Assembly: GCA_965221575.1 (NCBI GenBank)
Contig: CBDCSM010000014.1
Coordinates: 124,001 to 188,000, forward strand
Length of the DNA: 64,000 nt
Direction of reading: 5' to 3'
DNA from: JAPPHA01 sp965221575
GTDB lineage: Bacteria; Pseudomonadota; Alphaproteobacteria; Rhodobacterales; Rhodobacteraceae
The translations under genes and the position numbers were made by a program. Under the pieces are notes generated by a model. That model was not told the origin of the DNA and did no database searches. It worked only from the letters and a program-made list of their open reading frames with translations. This document shows, piece by piece, positions 16,903 through 25,935 of this stretch (position 1 is its first letter; the number at the start of each line of letters is the position of its first letter).

Positions 16903-18645
16903 TCAGGAAACGGTTGCCGGAAAGGGCTGCCGGAATCGTTCATTCACGGCTGAATGGAAGGAATCCAGGCATTCATCGACTCCGTCGCCGAGATACCGGA
17001 ATTCGTCGGGAAGCGCAGCAAACCGGGCGTTGGCGCGCGCGAGAATTGCCTCTCTCCTTTTGTCATGTTTCTCGGCAACACGGTTTCGCTGCGGTTCGCC
17101 TTCCTCGAGCGAACGCAATTCGGCCGCCAGGAATTCCTTGAAATCATTCAGCGCAATCTGGCTGCGCGTGACCTTCTCGAAATGGTAACCCATTCCGGCG
17201 AGCCGGATCGCGGTCGGCAGCATCCGGGGATAGTCTTTCGAGACCCGGGCGATGAACTTCATGTATGCCGGCACCTGTTTGGCGGACAAACGTGAGCGCA
17301 CTCCCATCAAGTCTGTGAAATTGGCGTTCCTGCTCTTCGGTTTGTACAGGTGCGGAACGGGCTCGAGGTGTTCCAGCATGGTCAGGCAGCGCTCAAGGTA
17401 GTTCTCGAGAGTCGGATCATACAGCGTGGCGGTGACGCGCTTGTATCCCTCGATCAGGACGCTGGGGTCCATTTCGGTCCTGAAGTTCAGGGTCATTGAG
17501 CTGGTTCCGATCGGAACCTCCAGCAGACGGCCCTCCGACTCGAGACGCTTGTACATGTCCGTGCCCTTGAGAGCGGTCAGCAGGTAGATCGGCGCCACCG
17601 GGATCCCGGAATCCTGAATGAATTCAATCTGGGCATCGAACACGCTCTCGTCGTCCTCGTCCAGGCCCAGAATGAACCCGCCCTGAACCTGCATCCCCTT
17701 TCGCTGGATCTTGCGGATGGCATTGAAGAGGAAATTGTCTTCTTTCTTGCTGGTGTTCTGTTGCTTCTTGGTCTTGATCAGGGCTTTTGGATTGGTGGTC
17801 TCGATTCCGATGAACACGGTGTCAAATCCGGCATCGACCATCGCGTCCATCAGCGCATCCATCCGGGCAAGGTTGATGGTCGCCTCCGTGCAAAGGGTAA
17901 ACGGGTACCCGTGGGCTTTCTGCCACTCGGTAAGCGCCGGAAGCACATTCATGGCGTCGCGCTTGTTGCCGATGAAGTTGTCATCGACAAGGAAGACCTG
18001 GCCGCGCCAGCCCAACCGATACAAGGCGTCGAACTCAGCGACCATTTGGGACGGCGACTTGGTCCGGGGAATCCGGCCGTAGAGTTTCGTGATGTCGCAG
18101 AACTCGCAGTCGAACGGGCACCCGCGGGAAAACTGAACACCCATCGAATGGTAGTTGTCCAGATCGATCAGGTCGAATCGCGGAATCGGCGTTTTTGAAA
18201 CGTCCGGCTTTCGCCGCGCCCGGTATATGCCCTTCGCGGCCCCGCCTTCAAGGTCTTCGAGAAACGTGGCAAAGGTCTCCTCGACCTCATCCAGGACAAA
18301 GTGGTCCACGCCCCTGATTTCGCCGTGGAACGTGGTCGGGTGAGGCCCGCCGGCAACGACCGGAACACCCGCGCGGTTGCACCTGTCAATCACGTCCTGA
18401 AGGGAAACACGCTGGACGATCATGGTCGACGTAAACACGATGTCGGCCCATTCCAGGTCGGAATCCGTCAGTGGTCCCGTATTCATGTCAACGACGCGGA
18501 GGATATAGTTCCGTGGAAACATCGCCGCGACGGTGAGCAGGCCCAACGGCGGAAAGGCCGCCCTTATCCCGACGATCTCAAGTGCGAAATTCGCGCCCCA
18601 ATAGGTCGGCGGGTGCTCGGGGTAGACCAGAAGCGCGTTTGTCAT
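16903..18645 (-). CDS. B12-binding domain radical SAM protein
   Basis: A 580-residue enzyme with a cobalamin-binding-like Rossmann domain (about 1-140; LLVYPEHPPTYWG start, VVAGGPHPT at 97-104) and a radical SAM core whose iron-sulfur cysteines are Cys176, Cys180 and Cys183 in SRGCPFDCEFCDI. The segment FTLCTEATINL, GFDTVFIGIETTNP and GGFILGLDEDD complete the barrel motifs. The C-terminal part (about 370-580) resembles the DUF4070 extension of this subfamily. Such enzymes methylate or join unactivated carbons. Its ATG overlaps the PKS stop by four bases, so it almost surely acts in the same pathway. The substrate is not predictable. Confidence 0.85.
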   Translation of the reverse strand: MTNALLVYPEHPPTYWGANFALEIVGIRAAFPPLGLLTVAAMFPRNYILRVVDMNTGPLTDSDLEWADIVFTSTMIVQRVSLQDVIDRCNRAGVPVVAGGPHPTTFHGEIRGVDHFVLDEVEETFATFLEDLEGGAAKGIYRARRKPDVSKTPIPRFDLIDLDNYHSMGVQFSRGCPFDCEFCDITKLYGRIPRTKSPSQMVAEFDALYRLGWRGQVFLVDDNFIGNKRDAMNVLPALTEWQKAHGYPFTLCTEATINLARMDALMDAMVDAGFDTVFIGIETTNPKALIKTKKQQNTSKKEDNFLFNAIRKIQRKGMQVQGGFILGLDEDDESVFDAQIEFIQDSGIPVAPIYLLTALKGTDMYKRLESEGRLLEVPIGTSSMTLNFRTEMDPSVLIEGYKRVTATLYDPTLENYLERCLTMLEHLEPVPHLYKPKSRNANFTDLMGVRSRLSAKQVPAYMKFIARVSKDYPRMLPTAIRLAGMGYHFEKVTRSQIALNDFKEFLAAELRSLEEGEPQRNRVAEKHDKRREAILARANARFAALPDEFRYLGDGVDECLDSFHSAVNERFRQPFPATVS

Positions 18646-21600
18646 GGCGATGTTCCCTCGAATTCTGCATGGCCGAACTGTTGGCTTGCTTGAGCGGCGA
18701 CAGGCACATTGCCTTCCTGCGGAAAATGATCCCTTGGCGCATTGGCAAATGAAGATGGCACGCGGCGCGCGCGCGGCATGGCCGCGGAAACATGACCGCT
18801 CTGTCCTTCCGGATCGGTCTCGGTCTCTTCCTCGATGTCGTCGCCTCCGTGGACGATGCCTTCCGCCAGCGACAGGGCGGATGCGGTGGTCATGAGCTCA
18901 AGCGCGTTTACCCTGTAGTTGAACTGCGTCTGAATGAAGGTGCCGAGTTCTGCCACCGAGATCGAGGTCAGCCCGAAACTGGACAATGGCTCTTCGACGC
19001 CACCGTCGTCATGGCCGCACAATTCAGCCACCTTGTCCGCAATTTGGGCAACAACACCTTCTACCGTCAGTTCACTGGAAATGCCTGTCTCGAACGCGTC
19101 CTCATTGCGCATCAACCGTCCAATTCGCATGTAGTCGGGATGGTCGACCGTCCACGACGGACGCTCCGACAGCACCGTGACCAGGTGGTCGCTGTCGGGC
19201 ATGGCGCGTAGCGCATAGTCGAGATTGGCGATGGCAAAATCGCTGCTGACCGGTGGCAGGCCGGCCGCCCTCATGATGCGCAGCACCGGAAGGCTGCGCG
19301 CGGCCATCCCGGCATCGGCGACGGCCGCCATGTTGTATGACAGTCCGGGCAGTCCCTGGCGCCGGCGGCTGCTTGCCAGCCCGTCGAGAAAGCCGTTGGC
19401 CGCGCTGTAGTTGATCTGTCCGGGATTACCGAAAACCGAGGCGGTCGAGGACAGAAGGACAAAGTGATCAAGACGGCAACAGCGGGTGGCCCGATCGAGA
19501 TTCAGGGCACCCCGTGCCTTGGCCGCGAAGACCCGGGAAACCGATTCCGGTGACAGCGCATCCAGCAAACGGTCGTCGAGCACACCGGCGAGGTGGAAGA
19601 CCCCCTTCAACGGGCGCTGCAAACCCCTGATACAACGAACGACGTCCTCTTCTTTCGTTACGTCGCCAGGCACGATATCTATCGCGACATTCTCGTCCAT
19701 GTAGGCCAGCGCGCTCGAGCAGCGTATCCAGTCCTGATCGCGGCAAAGCTCTGGATCGCGGTCCATGAGGGTCAGGTGACGGGCACCCGCCGCCACGAGG
19801 TAGGGTATCAATCTCAGGCCGAACCCGCCCAGGCCTCCGGTGACTAGATGGGTGGCGTCCGGATCGAATACTGGCCGAACATCTGCGATCGGGAATCCGG
19901 CATCTTCGGTGCGCCGTGGAGCCTTGAGGACGATCTTTCCCTGGTGCTGCCCGGTCGTCATGAGACGCAATGCCTTGGCGTAGTCCGAATACGGAAACAC
20001 GGTAACGGGCAGCGGTGGCACCATTCCCCGCTCCAGCAGGTCGAGGCAGGTCTGCGCCAGTTCCCGCGCCAGCGGCGGGTCATCGGCCATCAGGCGATCC
20101 ACCTCAATCGCCGCGAAGCGGAGATTCTTGCGCAGCACGCGCATGCCCAGCTTGTTGTCCGCATAGACGTCGACCTTGCCGATTTCGCAATGCCAGCCGC
20201 CCGCGCGCAGGGCTTGCAGGCAAAGTTCGATGTGATGGCCGGCAAGTGAATTCAACACGACATCGACTCCCTCGCCGCCTGTCGCCTTCATCAAGTCGTC
20301 GTACCAGTCGAAGCTGTGTGAATCGAATGCGGCCTTCACGCCAAGTTTCAGCAACCGCTCGCGCCTGGATTCGCTGCCTGCCGTCGCATAGATCTCGGCC
20401 CCGACGTACTTGGCGAGGGCGATCGCGGCCTGGCCAACGCCGCCCAGCGCGGAATGGATGAGAACCCGTTGCCCCTCGCGCAGTCGGGCGAGGTGGATCA
20501 GGGCATAGTACGACGTAACGTAGACCGACAAGACCGAGGCGGCTTCCTCCATGGTGAGGCAATCGGGCTTGGAAAATACGAGGCCCTGGTCAACCACCAA
20601 GCGATTCCCGATGCACCCGCCCGCGATAAAGGCGACTTCCTCTCCCGTCCAGCAATGCTTCACCCTGGCTCCCACGCGACGAACGATTCCGCTGGCCTCC
20701 ATTCCGACCTCGTGTCCCAGGGCAGATCGCTCATAGGCCAGTGCCGGAAGGAGCCCGAGAGTCACCATGATATCACGGAAGTTGAGTGCCGCTGCCGAAA
20801 TCTCGATCTCGACATCCTCCGGACCGAGTTCGGGAAGTTCACAAGTCTTCATCTCGAGACCGGAAACCTGGCCCGGGTTGTCCAGGACAAGCCGGAACAC
20901 GGGATCCTCATCGTCCGGAACCCGCAGATATCGCTCCCGCATACTGATGATCCGGGGTGCCCACAGGCATCCACCGCGAATTGCGAGTTCGCGCTCGCGC
21001 AGGTCTGACCGGGCAAGTTCCGTGAGGGTTTCCAGGTCTCCGGAATCAACCAGGTCAACCAGGCGAAAGTCGATCCCGGCCTCTTCACCGATCTCGAGCG
21101 CCATGCTCCGGACAGCCCCCCAAATCGCGCTTCCGCGCGAATTCTCCACGTCGTGGACGGCCCCGCGGGTCACAACGGTCAGGCGGACCCATCCTTGCCC
21201 GTGCTCGATCCTGTGGGATACGAGAGCCTGGGCAAACGAAATGAACCGAGACGTGATCTTCTCGCCCGTCGGATCTTCCGGATTGGTGCCGCAAAAGAAG
21301 TCAACCGCCCGCAGATCGCCCGCGTCCGGCCAATCGTTGAGCGACTGGAACGTCGCGGCCGCGAGGTCCGCTTCGGAAATCGCATGGACACAATCGGTTT
21401 CGCCGAGCCGGGAAACCCAATCCGCGGCCAAGCTATCCCGTTCACCCAGAACCCACCGCGGGCCCGGGAGTTCCCCGGAGCCGATAGCGCCCGCCCGGGA
21501 CCGCGGCGCCTGCAGGAGGGTTCCGGAACGCCCGGAGCGGATTATCGTCCAGCCGTTTCCAGGCTCGACATCGTACCCCTCGTCGTGAACGACCAGGACA

Positions 21601-24600
21601 AGCCCGCCTTCGACGGTCAGCCGGTTGGCCAGTTGCCAACGCTCCGGCCCGATGGATTCACGATCGCCGTGCAGAAACAGGATTTCAGCCGCGCCGGCCC
21701 TCAACAATCCGTTTCCGGGCTCGCGGTCGGCGTCCGCATCGATGCTCGCAAATCGCAGGGCGGCGGCATGCTGATGGAAGGTATCGTAGTGTTCGCGGGT
21801 GCACTCCTCGCTGTCTCCAACGAGCCAGTATTCCGAAGGTCCGCCAGCCTGCCCGAGGTCGTCAACGCACTGTTGCAGGACCGTGCGGGAGGCCTCCCGG
21901 TTTCCCGCGAGCTCGACGAAATGGCAGGCGACCGGCCGTTTGCCCCTGCCGGAGCACCCCGGGGCCGAGACTAACGCGGCCGGAGTGATTTCTCCTTCCG
22001 GCAACCAGTCCTCCAGCTCCTGGCCCCTGGGAAGGTATTTCGGCTGCCAGGAAATCACGTGCTTGCTTCTGGTCAGGTCATTCCAGCGTGGATTCGATGT
22101 GAAGTAGGTATACTCGGCGATATGGGCGATAAGGTCTCCCGTGTCGCTGTCGTAGAAGCTGATGCTCCCGCCTGACCTTTCGCCTCGGCGGACGGAATAC
22201 TGTCCCCTCTCGTTGGCGTTCATCCAGTCGTCCTTGGGCCTGGTGACGTGGCAGGTGATTCTCGGCCCAGTTGGCGCCCGGAGAAACGTCATGCCCTCGG
22301 CCCGCTGGGGAATTGCAAACAGGTCAGCAGCGGTCAGCAAGTGATAGAGAAATATCTGCAGCCCGCCGTCAAGCAGCGGGGGAATCGCGATGTAGCCTTC
22401 GTCCCGTCCCGTGTTCCAGAGGCCTTCATCCATCTCCACTTCGAACAGGTAGGCCCTGCTAATCGTGTCCACCCGGACTCGTTTGATCGTCCTGAAATAA
22501 GGACCGTATTGGAACGTTTCGCTGAGAACCGCCTCGAGCCGTTCGTAGAAATCGCGATCGTCCGCGAGAAACGATGTTACGAAATTGTCGGCGTCGATAT
22601 CCTCAAGCCGGCCGGGGACACCCGCGACTCCTCTTTCTCCCGTTAGGCGAACCTTTCCGCGGCAGTGAAGTTCGCTCGTGGATTCGACTTCGTAGGAACG
22701 GGACGAGATCGAAAAGGTATACTGACCCGGTGCGGAGGCGATGGGCCACAATGCCGTCTGCAATCGCACAGGCGTTTTCGGAACCGGGCACGGTTGCAGG
22801 AACTCGAGAACCTCGAAGTGAACCGGTTCGCCTTCCAGGGCCTCCAGGATGAGCTCGATATATCCGGCTGCCGGCATGATCGCCGCATGGTGAACGCGGT
22901 GGTCGGACAGCCATTGAAAGTCTCTTTCCGAAAGCCGTGCCTCGAACAGGAGGTGCTCGGCAGGCACCCTGTGCCCCACGATGGGGCCGTGGGAGTATTC
23001 GCCCTGGCGGACGAACATCACGTCGTCAACCAGGATATCCATCGTTGCCTGGTCATCTCTCGGATGACCTGGAAGCAGGCAGGAAATGGGTTCGGGCCGC
23101 GGGTACTGACCAGCGAAATCGAGGTCGGCCCCTTCCCTGAACAGCGCGCCGAGGGCCTCCTGGAAGTCCAGGCAGGAGTCGCCATCCCTCATCAGTGTCG
23201 GGATGCAGACCGGCGCCCGGCTGCTGTTTTCCAGGCATTGCCTGATCGTCGGCTGCAAGGCAGAGTGAGGGGCGACTTCCAGAATGATATCGGGCTGGAA
23301 TTCGCTCAGGGTGGTTTCAATGGCTTCGGCGAACAGCACGGGCTGGCGGATGTTCGACCACCAGTAGTCGCTGTCCAGGCGATCCGTTACCGCACCAGTA
23401 ACCGAAGAGACGAAAGGGGCGTCGGCGTCGAACCCGCGTTCGTCGAGGAAGGAAAACGCCTCCCGGGCGTCATCCTCGATTTGATCCATGTGGGTTGAAT
23501 GGAACGCGATATTTCCCGGCAGGAGCACGTTCTGGAGCTGGCGCCTCTCGAGCTCGGTGATCAGCGGCTGAAGGTCGTCCAGGGGACCGCAGACGACGGT
23601 GTTTGCCGGTGCGTTGACACAGGCAATCTCGAGACTGCCTGCTCCGTTTCCGGCTTCCAGCAACTGTTCGACGCCTGTTCGGTCGAGTCCGACCGCAAGC
23701 ATGCGGCCGGAACCGGCCCTGCGCTGCTGCAAGGTGGCGCGATGGAATACCAGGCGGGTGGCATCGGCCAGTGAAAGCGCCCCGCAGGCGTAGGCGGCCG
23801 CGACCTCCCCCGAACTGTGGCCGACCACGCTATCCGGATAAACTCCCCAGGTCTTGAGCAGTTCGACGAGCGCGCACTGAACCATGAATATCGCAGGTTG
23901 TGCCAGCCGGACCTCGTTGAACTCCTCCTGTGTTGCGGAAAAGCACGCCTCGCGCAGCGAGATTCCCGAATGCTCGCGCCAGTGTGTCTCGATGGCGTCG
24001 ACGGTCCGGCGAAAGACCGGATCGGCGTCGTAGAGCGCGCGCCCGCACCCCGGCCACTGCGTTCCCTGACCCGAAAACACCATGGCCACCCTCTTGCTGC
24101 CCTCTTCAATCGTGGCAACAGTCGAGGGTTCTTCGGCAAATGCGGCGAGAGAACTGGACAATTCCTCCAGGTCGCGCACCGCAAAGGAAGTGCGCACCGT
24201 GAAATGCGTGCGGCGGCGGGCGAGATTGCCTGCCAGCGTGTAGAGGTCGAATTCACGCCGTTCGAGAACGTCGTGCAATTGACGTGCGCTCCGCGCCAGC
24301 GCACGGGAGTTGCGGGCAGACAGCGGGACCATGAATCCCGCCTTCGGGGCAGGAGGTACCGACCAGGTCTGCGGCAGCGCCGGACGGTATTCCCGGACCA
24401 CGCAGTGCCCGTTTGCGCCGCCGAATCCGAACGAGTTGATGCCAACGACAACAGGGCGTTCGGGAAACGGTTCGCTGTCGGTCTGGACTCTCATCGGACA
24501 TCTGTCGAAATCGATTTCCGGGTTCGGCACGAGGTAATTCTTCGAAGTTGGCGCAAATGTGCGATAGCGCATCATCAGGATTACCTTGAGCAACGCGCAG

Positions 24601-25706
24601 TGGAATGCCGCCGCTTCCATGTGGCCGACATTGCTCTTCACACTGGAAATCCGCAGCGGTACTTTCCGCTCAACGCCCCCGTACGCATCGATAATCGCGT
24701 TCCCCTCGACACGGTCACCGACCACGGTTCCGGTTGCGTGCGCTTCGACATAGTCGAATTCATGGGCAGAGCGTCCCGCCCGGTTGCGGGCATCCCTCAT
24801 CAGTTTCGCCTGGGCGTGGCGGGTTGGCGCGGTTATGTAACGGCCCTGGGCAAGGCTCTCGCTTCCGTCCACCGCGCCCGCTGCATTCACGGCAGTCGCT
24901 TCAATGACGGCGTGAATGTGATCTCCGTCCCTTTCGGCCGCCTCCAGCGGCTTGATCGCGAAAACGAATGCTCCCTCCGAGCGCATGTAGCCATTGGCGT
25001 CCGCATCAAATGAATGACACTTGCCGTCAGGGCTGATCACGCCCAGGGCATTGAAAGAGGCACTCAGTCTTGGTGCACCGAGATAGTTGACCGAACCGAC
25101 GATAGCCTGCTCGCAATCGCCACACTGGAATGCATTCATCGCCGCGTGCAGCGCGGTCAGGCTTGCCGAACACGCGGTACAGTAGGTGGTTGACGGGCCC
25201 ATCAGGTTGAAATGGAACGAAACGCGGTTGGCGAGCATGGCGAGGCTGATGCTCGTGACATCGAACTGGGACGCACCATGCATCGGCCGCCAGCTTGCTA
25301 TCGACGGAACCTGTGCGCCGATGAACACGCCTGTCGGACTGTTGTGCAATGAATGCAGATCCCAGCCCGAGCGCTCGCAGGATTCCAAGGAACAGGAAAG
25401 CAGCATCCGCATCTGCGGGTCCATCCGGATCATTTCGTTTTGTGACAACCCGAACAGGCTGCGGTCGAAGAGCTTCTCCCCGTCCTCACGGATCAGGCCT
25501 TCGTAAGGGCCGGCGAAACGGCCGGGACCGGAGTATCCGCCTACCGGCCTGTAACCCTTTCCGTAACGGTCGGTGACGGGCTCCTGGACGATCTCGCGTT
25601 CGCTCAACAGCCGCCAAAATTCCCGGTCGGTCCGTATTCCCCCCGGCAGGCGGTAGCTGTATCCGACGACGGCTACAGGTATCTGCGGCTGGCGCCAGTT
25701 GGCCAT
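18642..25706 (-). CDS. Iterative type I polyketide synthase, FAS-like (KS-AT-DH-psiMT-ER-KR-ACP)
   Basis: A 2354-residue megasynthase. Domains in order: ketosynthase 8-440 (Cys179 in TACSAS, His323, His362); acyltransferase 540-840 (GHSSGE, Ser631); dehydratase 905-1205 (His936, Asp1113); a region 1215-1580 that resembles a decayed methyltransferase followed by the structural half of a ketoreductase; enoylreductase 1600-1925 (HSALGGVGQAAI); ketoreductase 1950-2180 (GGLGGFG, Ser2087, Tyr2100, Asn2104); carrier domain about 2215-2285 (Ser2248 in GLTSIS). There is no thioesterase. This is the animal FAS / highly reducing PKS order. The ATG at 25706 was chosen because GGGGGAGA precedes it by eight bases; ATGs at 25742 and 25754 have weaker signals. 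The product should be a largely reduced chain. Confidence 0.93.
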   Translation of the reverse strand: MANWRQPQIPVAVVGYSYRLPGGIRTDREFWRLLSEREIVQEPVTDRYGKGYRPVGGYSGPGRFAGPYEGLIREDGEKLFDRSLFGLSQNEMIRMDPQMRMLLSCSLESCERSGWDLHSLHNSPTGVFIGAQVPSIASWRPMHGASQFDVTSISLAMLANRVSFHFNLMGPSTTYCTACSASLTALHAAMNAFQCGDCEQAIVGSVNYLGAPRLSASFNALGVISPDGKCHSFDADANGYMRSEGAFVFAIKPLEAAERDGDHIHAVIEATAVNAAGAVDGSESLAQGRYITAPTRHAQAKLMRDARNRAGRSAHEFDYVEAHATGTVVGDRVEGNAIIDAYGGVERKVPLRISSVKSNVGHMEAAAFHCALLKVILMMRYRTFAPTSKNYLVPNPEIDFDRCPMRVQTDSEPFPERPVVVGINSFGFGGANGHCVVREYRPALPQTWSVPPAPKAGFMVPLSARNSRALARSARQLHDVLERREFDLYTLAGNLARRRTHFTVRTSFAVRDLEELSSSLAAFAEEPSTVATIEEGSKRVAMVFSGQGTQWPGCGRALYDADPVFRRTVDAIETHWREHSGISLREACFSATQEEFNEVRLAQPAIFMVQCALVELLKTWGVYPDSVVGHSSGEVAAAYACGALSLADATRLVFHRATLQQRRAGSGRMLAVGLDRTGVEQLLEAGNGAGSLEIACVNAPANTVVCGPLDDLQPLITELERRQLQNVLLPGNIAFHSTHMDQIEDDAREAFSFLDERGFDADAPFVSSVTGAVTDRLDSDYWWSNIRQPVLFAEAIETTLSEFQPDIILEVAPHSALQPTIRQCLENSSRAPVCIPTLMRDGDSCLDFQEALGALFREGADLDFAGQYPRPEPISCLLPGHPRDDQATMDILVDDVMFVRQGEYSHGPIVGHRVPAEHLLFEARLSERDFQWLSDHRVHHAAIMPAAGYIELILEALEGEPVHFEVLEFLQPCPVPKTPVRLQTALWPIASAPGQYTFSISSRSYEVESTSELHCRGKVRLTGERGVAGVPGRLEDIDADNFVTSFLADDRDFYERLEAVLSETFQYGPYFRTIKRVRVDTISRAYLFEVEMDEGLWNTGRDEGYIAIPPLLDGGLQIFLYHLLTAADLFAIPQRAEGMTFLRAPTGPRITCHVTRPKDDWMNANERGQYSVRRGERSGGSISFYDSDTGDLIAHIAEYTYFTSNPRWNDLTRSKHVISWQPKYLPRGQELEDWLPEGEITPAALVSAPGCSGRGKRPVACHFVELAGNREASRTVLQQCVDDLGQAGGPSEYWLVGDSEECTREHYDTFHQHAAALRFASIDADADREPGNGLLRAGAAEILFLHGDRESIGPERWQLANRLTVEGGLVLVVHDEGYDVEPGNGWTIIRSGRSGTLLQAPRSRAGAIGSGELPGPRWVLGERDSLAADWVSRLGETDCVHAISEADLAAATFQSLNDWPDAGDLRAVDFFCGTNPEDPTGEKITSRFISFAQALVSHRIEHGQGWVRLTVVTRGAVHDVENSRGSAIWGAVRSMALEIGEEAGIDFRLVDLVDSGDLETLTELARSDLRERELAIRGGCLWAPRIISMRERYLRVPDDEDPVFRLVLDNPGQVSGLEMKTCELPELGPEDVEIEISAAALNFRDIMVTLGLLPALAYERSALGHEVGMEASGIVRRVGARVKHCWTGEEVAFIAGGCIGNRLVVDQGLVFSKPDCLTMEEAASVLSVYVTSYYALIHLARLREGQRVLIHSALGGVGQAAIALAKYVGAEIYATAGSESRRERLLKLGVKAAFDSHSFDWYDDLMKATGGEGVDVVLNSLAGHHIELCLQALRAGGWHCEIGKVDVYADNKLGMRVLRKNLRFAAIEVDRLMADDPPLARELAQTCLDLLERGMVPPLPVTVFPYSDYAKALRLMTTGQHQGKIVLKAPRRTEDAGFPIADVRPVFDPDATHLVTGGLGGFGLRLIPYLVAAGARHLTLMDRDPELCRDQDWIRCSSALAYMDENVAIDIVPGDVTKEEDVVRCIRGLQRPLKGVFHLAGVLDDRLLDALSPESVSRVFAAKARGALNLDRATRCCRLDHFVLLSSTASVFGNPGQINYSAANGFLDGLASSRRRQGLPGLSYNMAAVADAGMAARSLPVLRIMRAAGLPPVSSDFAIANLDYALRAMPDSDHLVTVLSERPSWTVDHPDYMRIGRLMRNEDAFETGISSELTVEGVVAQIADKVAELCGHDDGGVEEPLSSFGLTSISVAELGTFIQTQFNYRVNALELMTTASALSLAEGIVHGGDDIEEETETDPEGQSGHVSAAMPRARRVPSSFANAPRDHFPQEGNVPVAAQASQQFGHAEFEGTSP

Positions 25707-25935
25707 TTCGATGTCTCCCCCTGGCGGAGTTGCACTATCCATGCGGGGCTTCATCCAATACGTCCGATCTTCGAACGCATGAAATCCGCGTCTTGCCGGC
25801 CTGGCTGCCGCTGAATTCAGCTTCCAACATCGACGCTGGCGGCATCAACCATTCATCGCACCGGTTCGAGTGACGCATGGTCACGTGATTTTTTTCGTCA
25901 GACACCCTGTTCCGAAGCCAGTCCGTGTCGTTACC

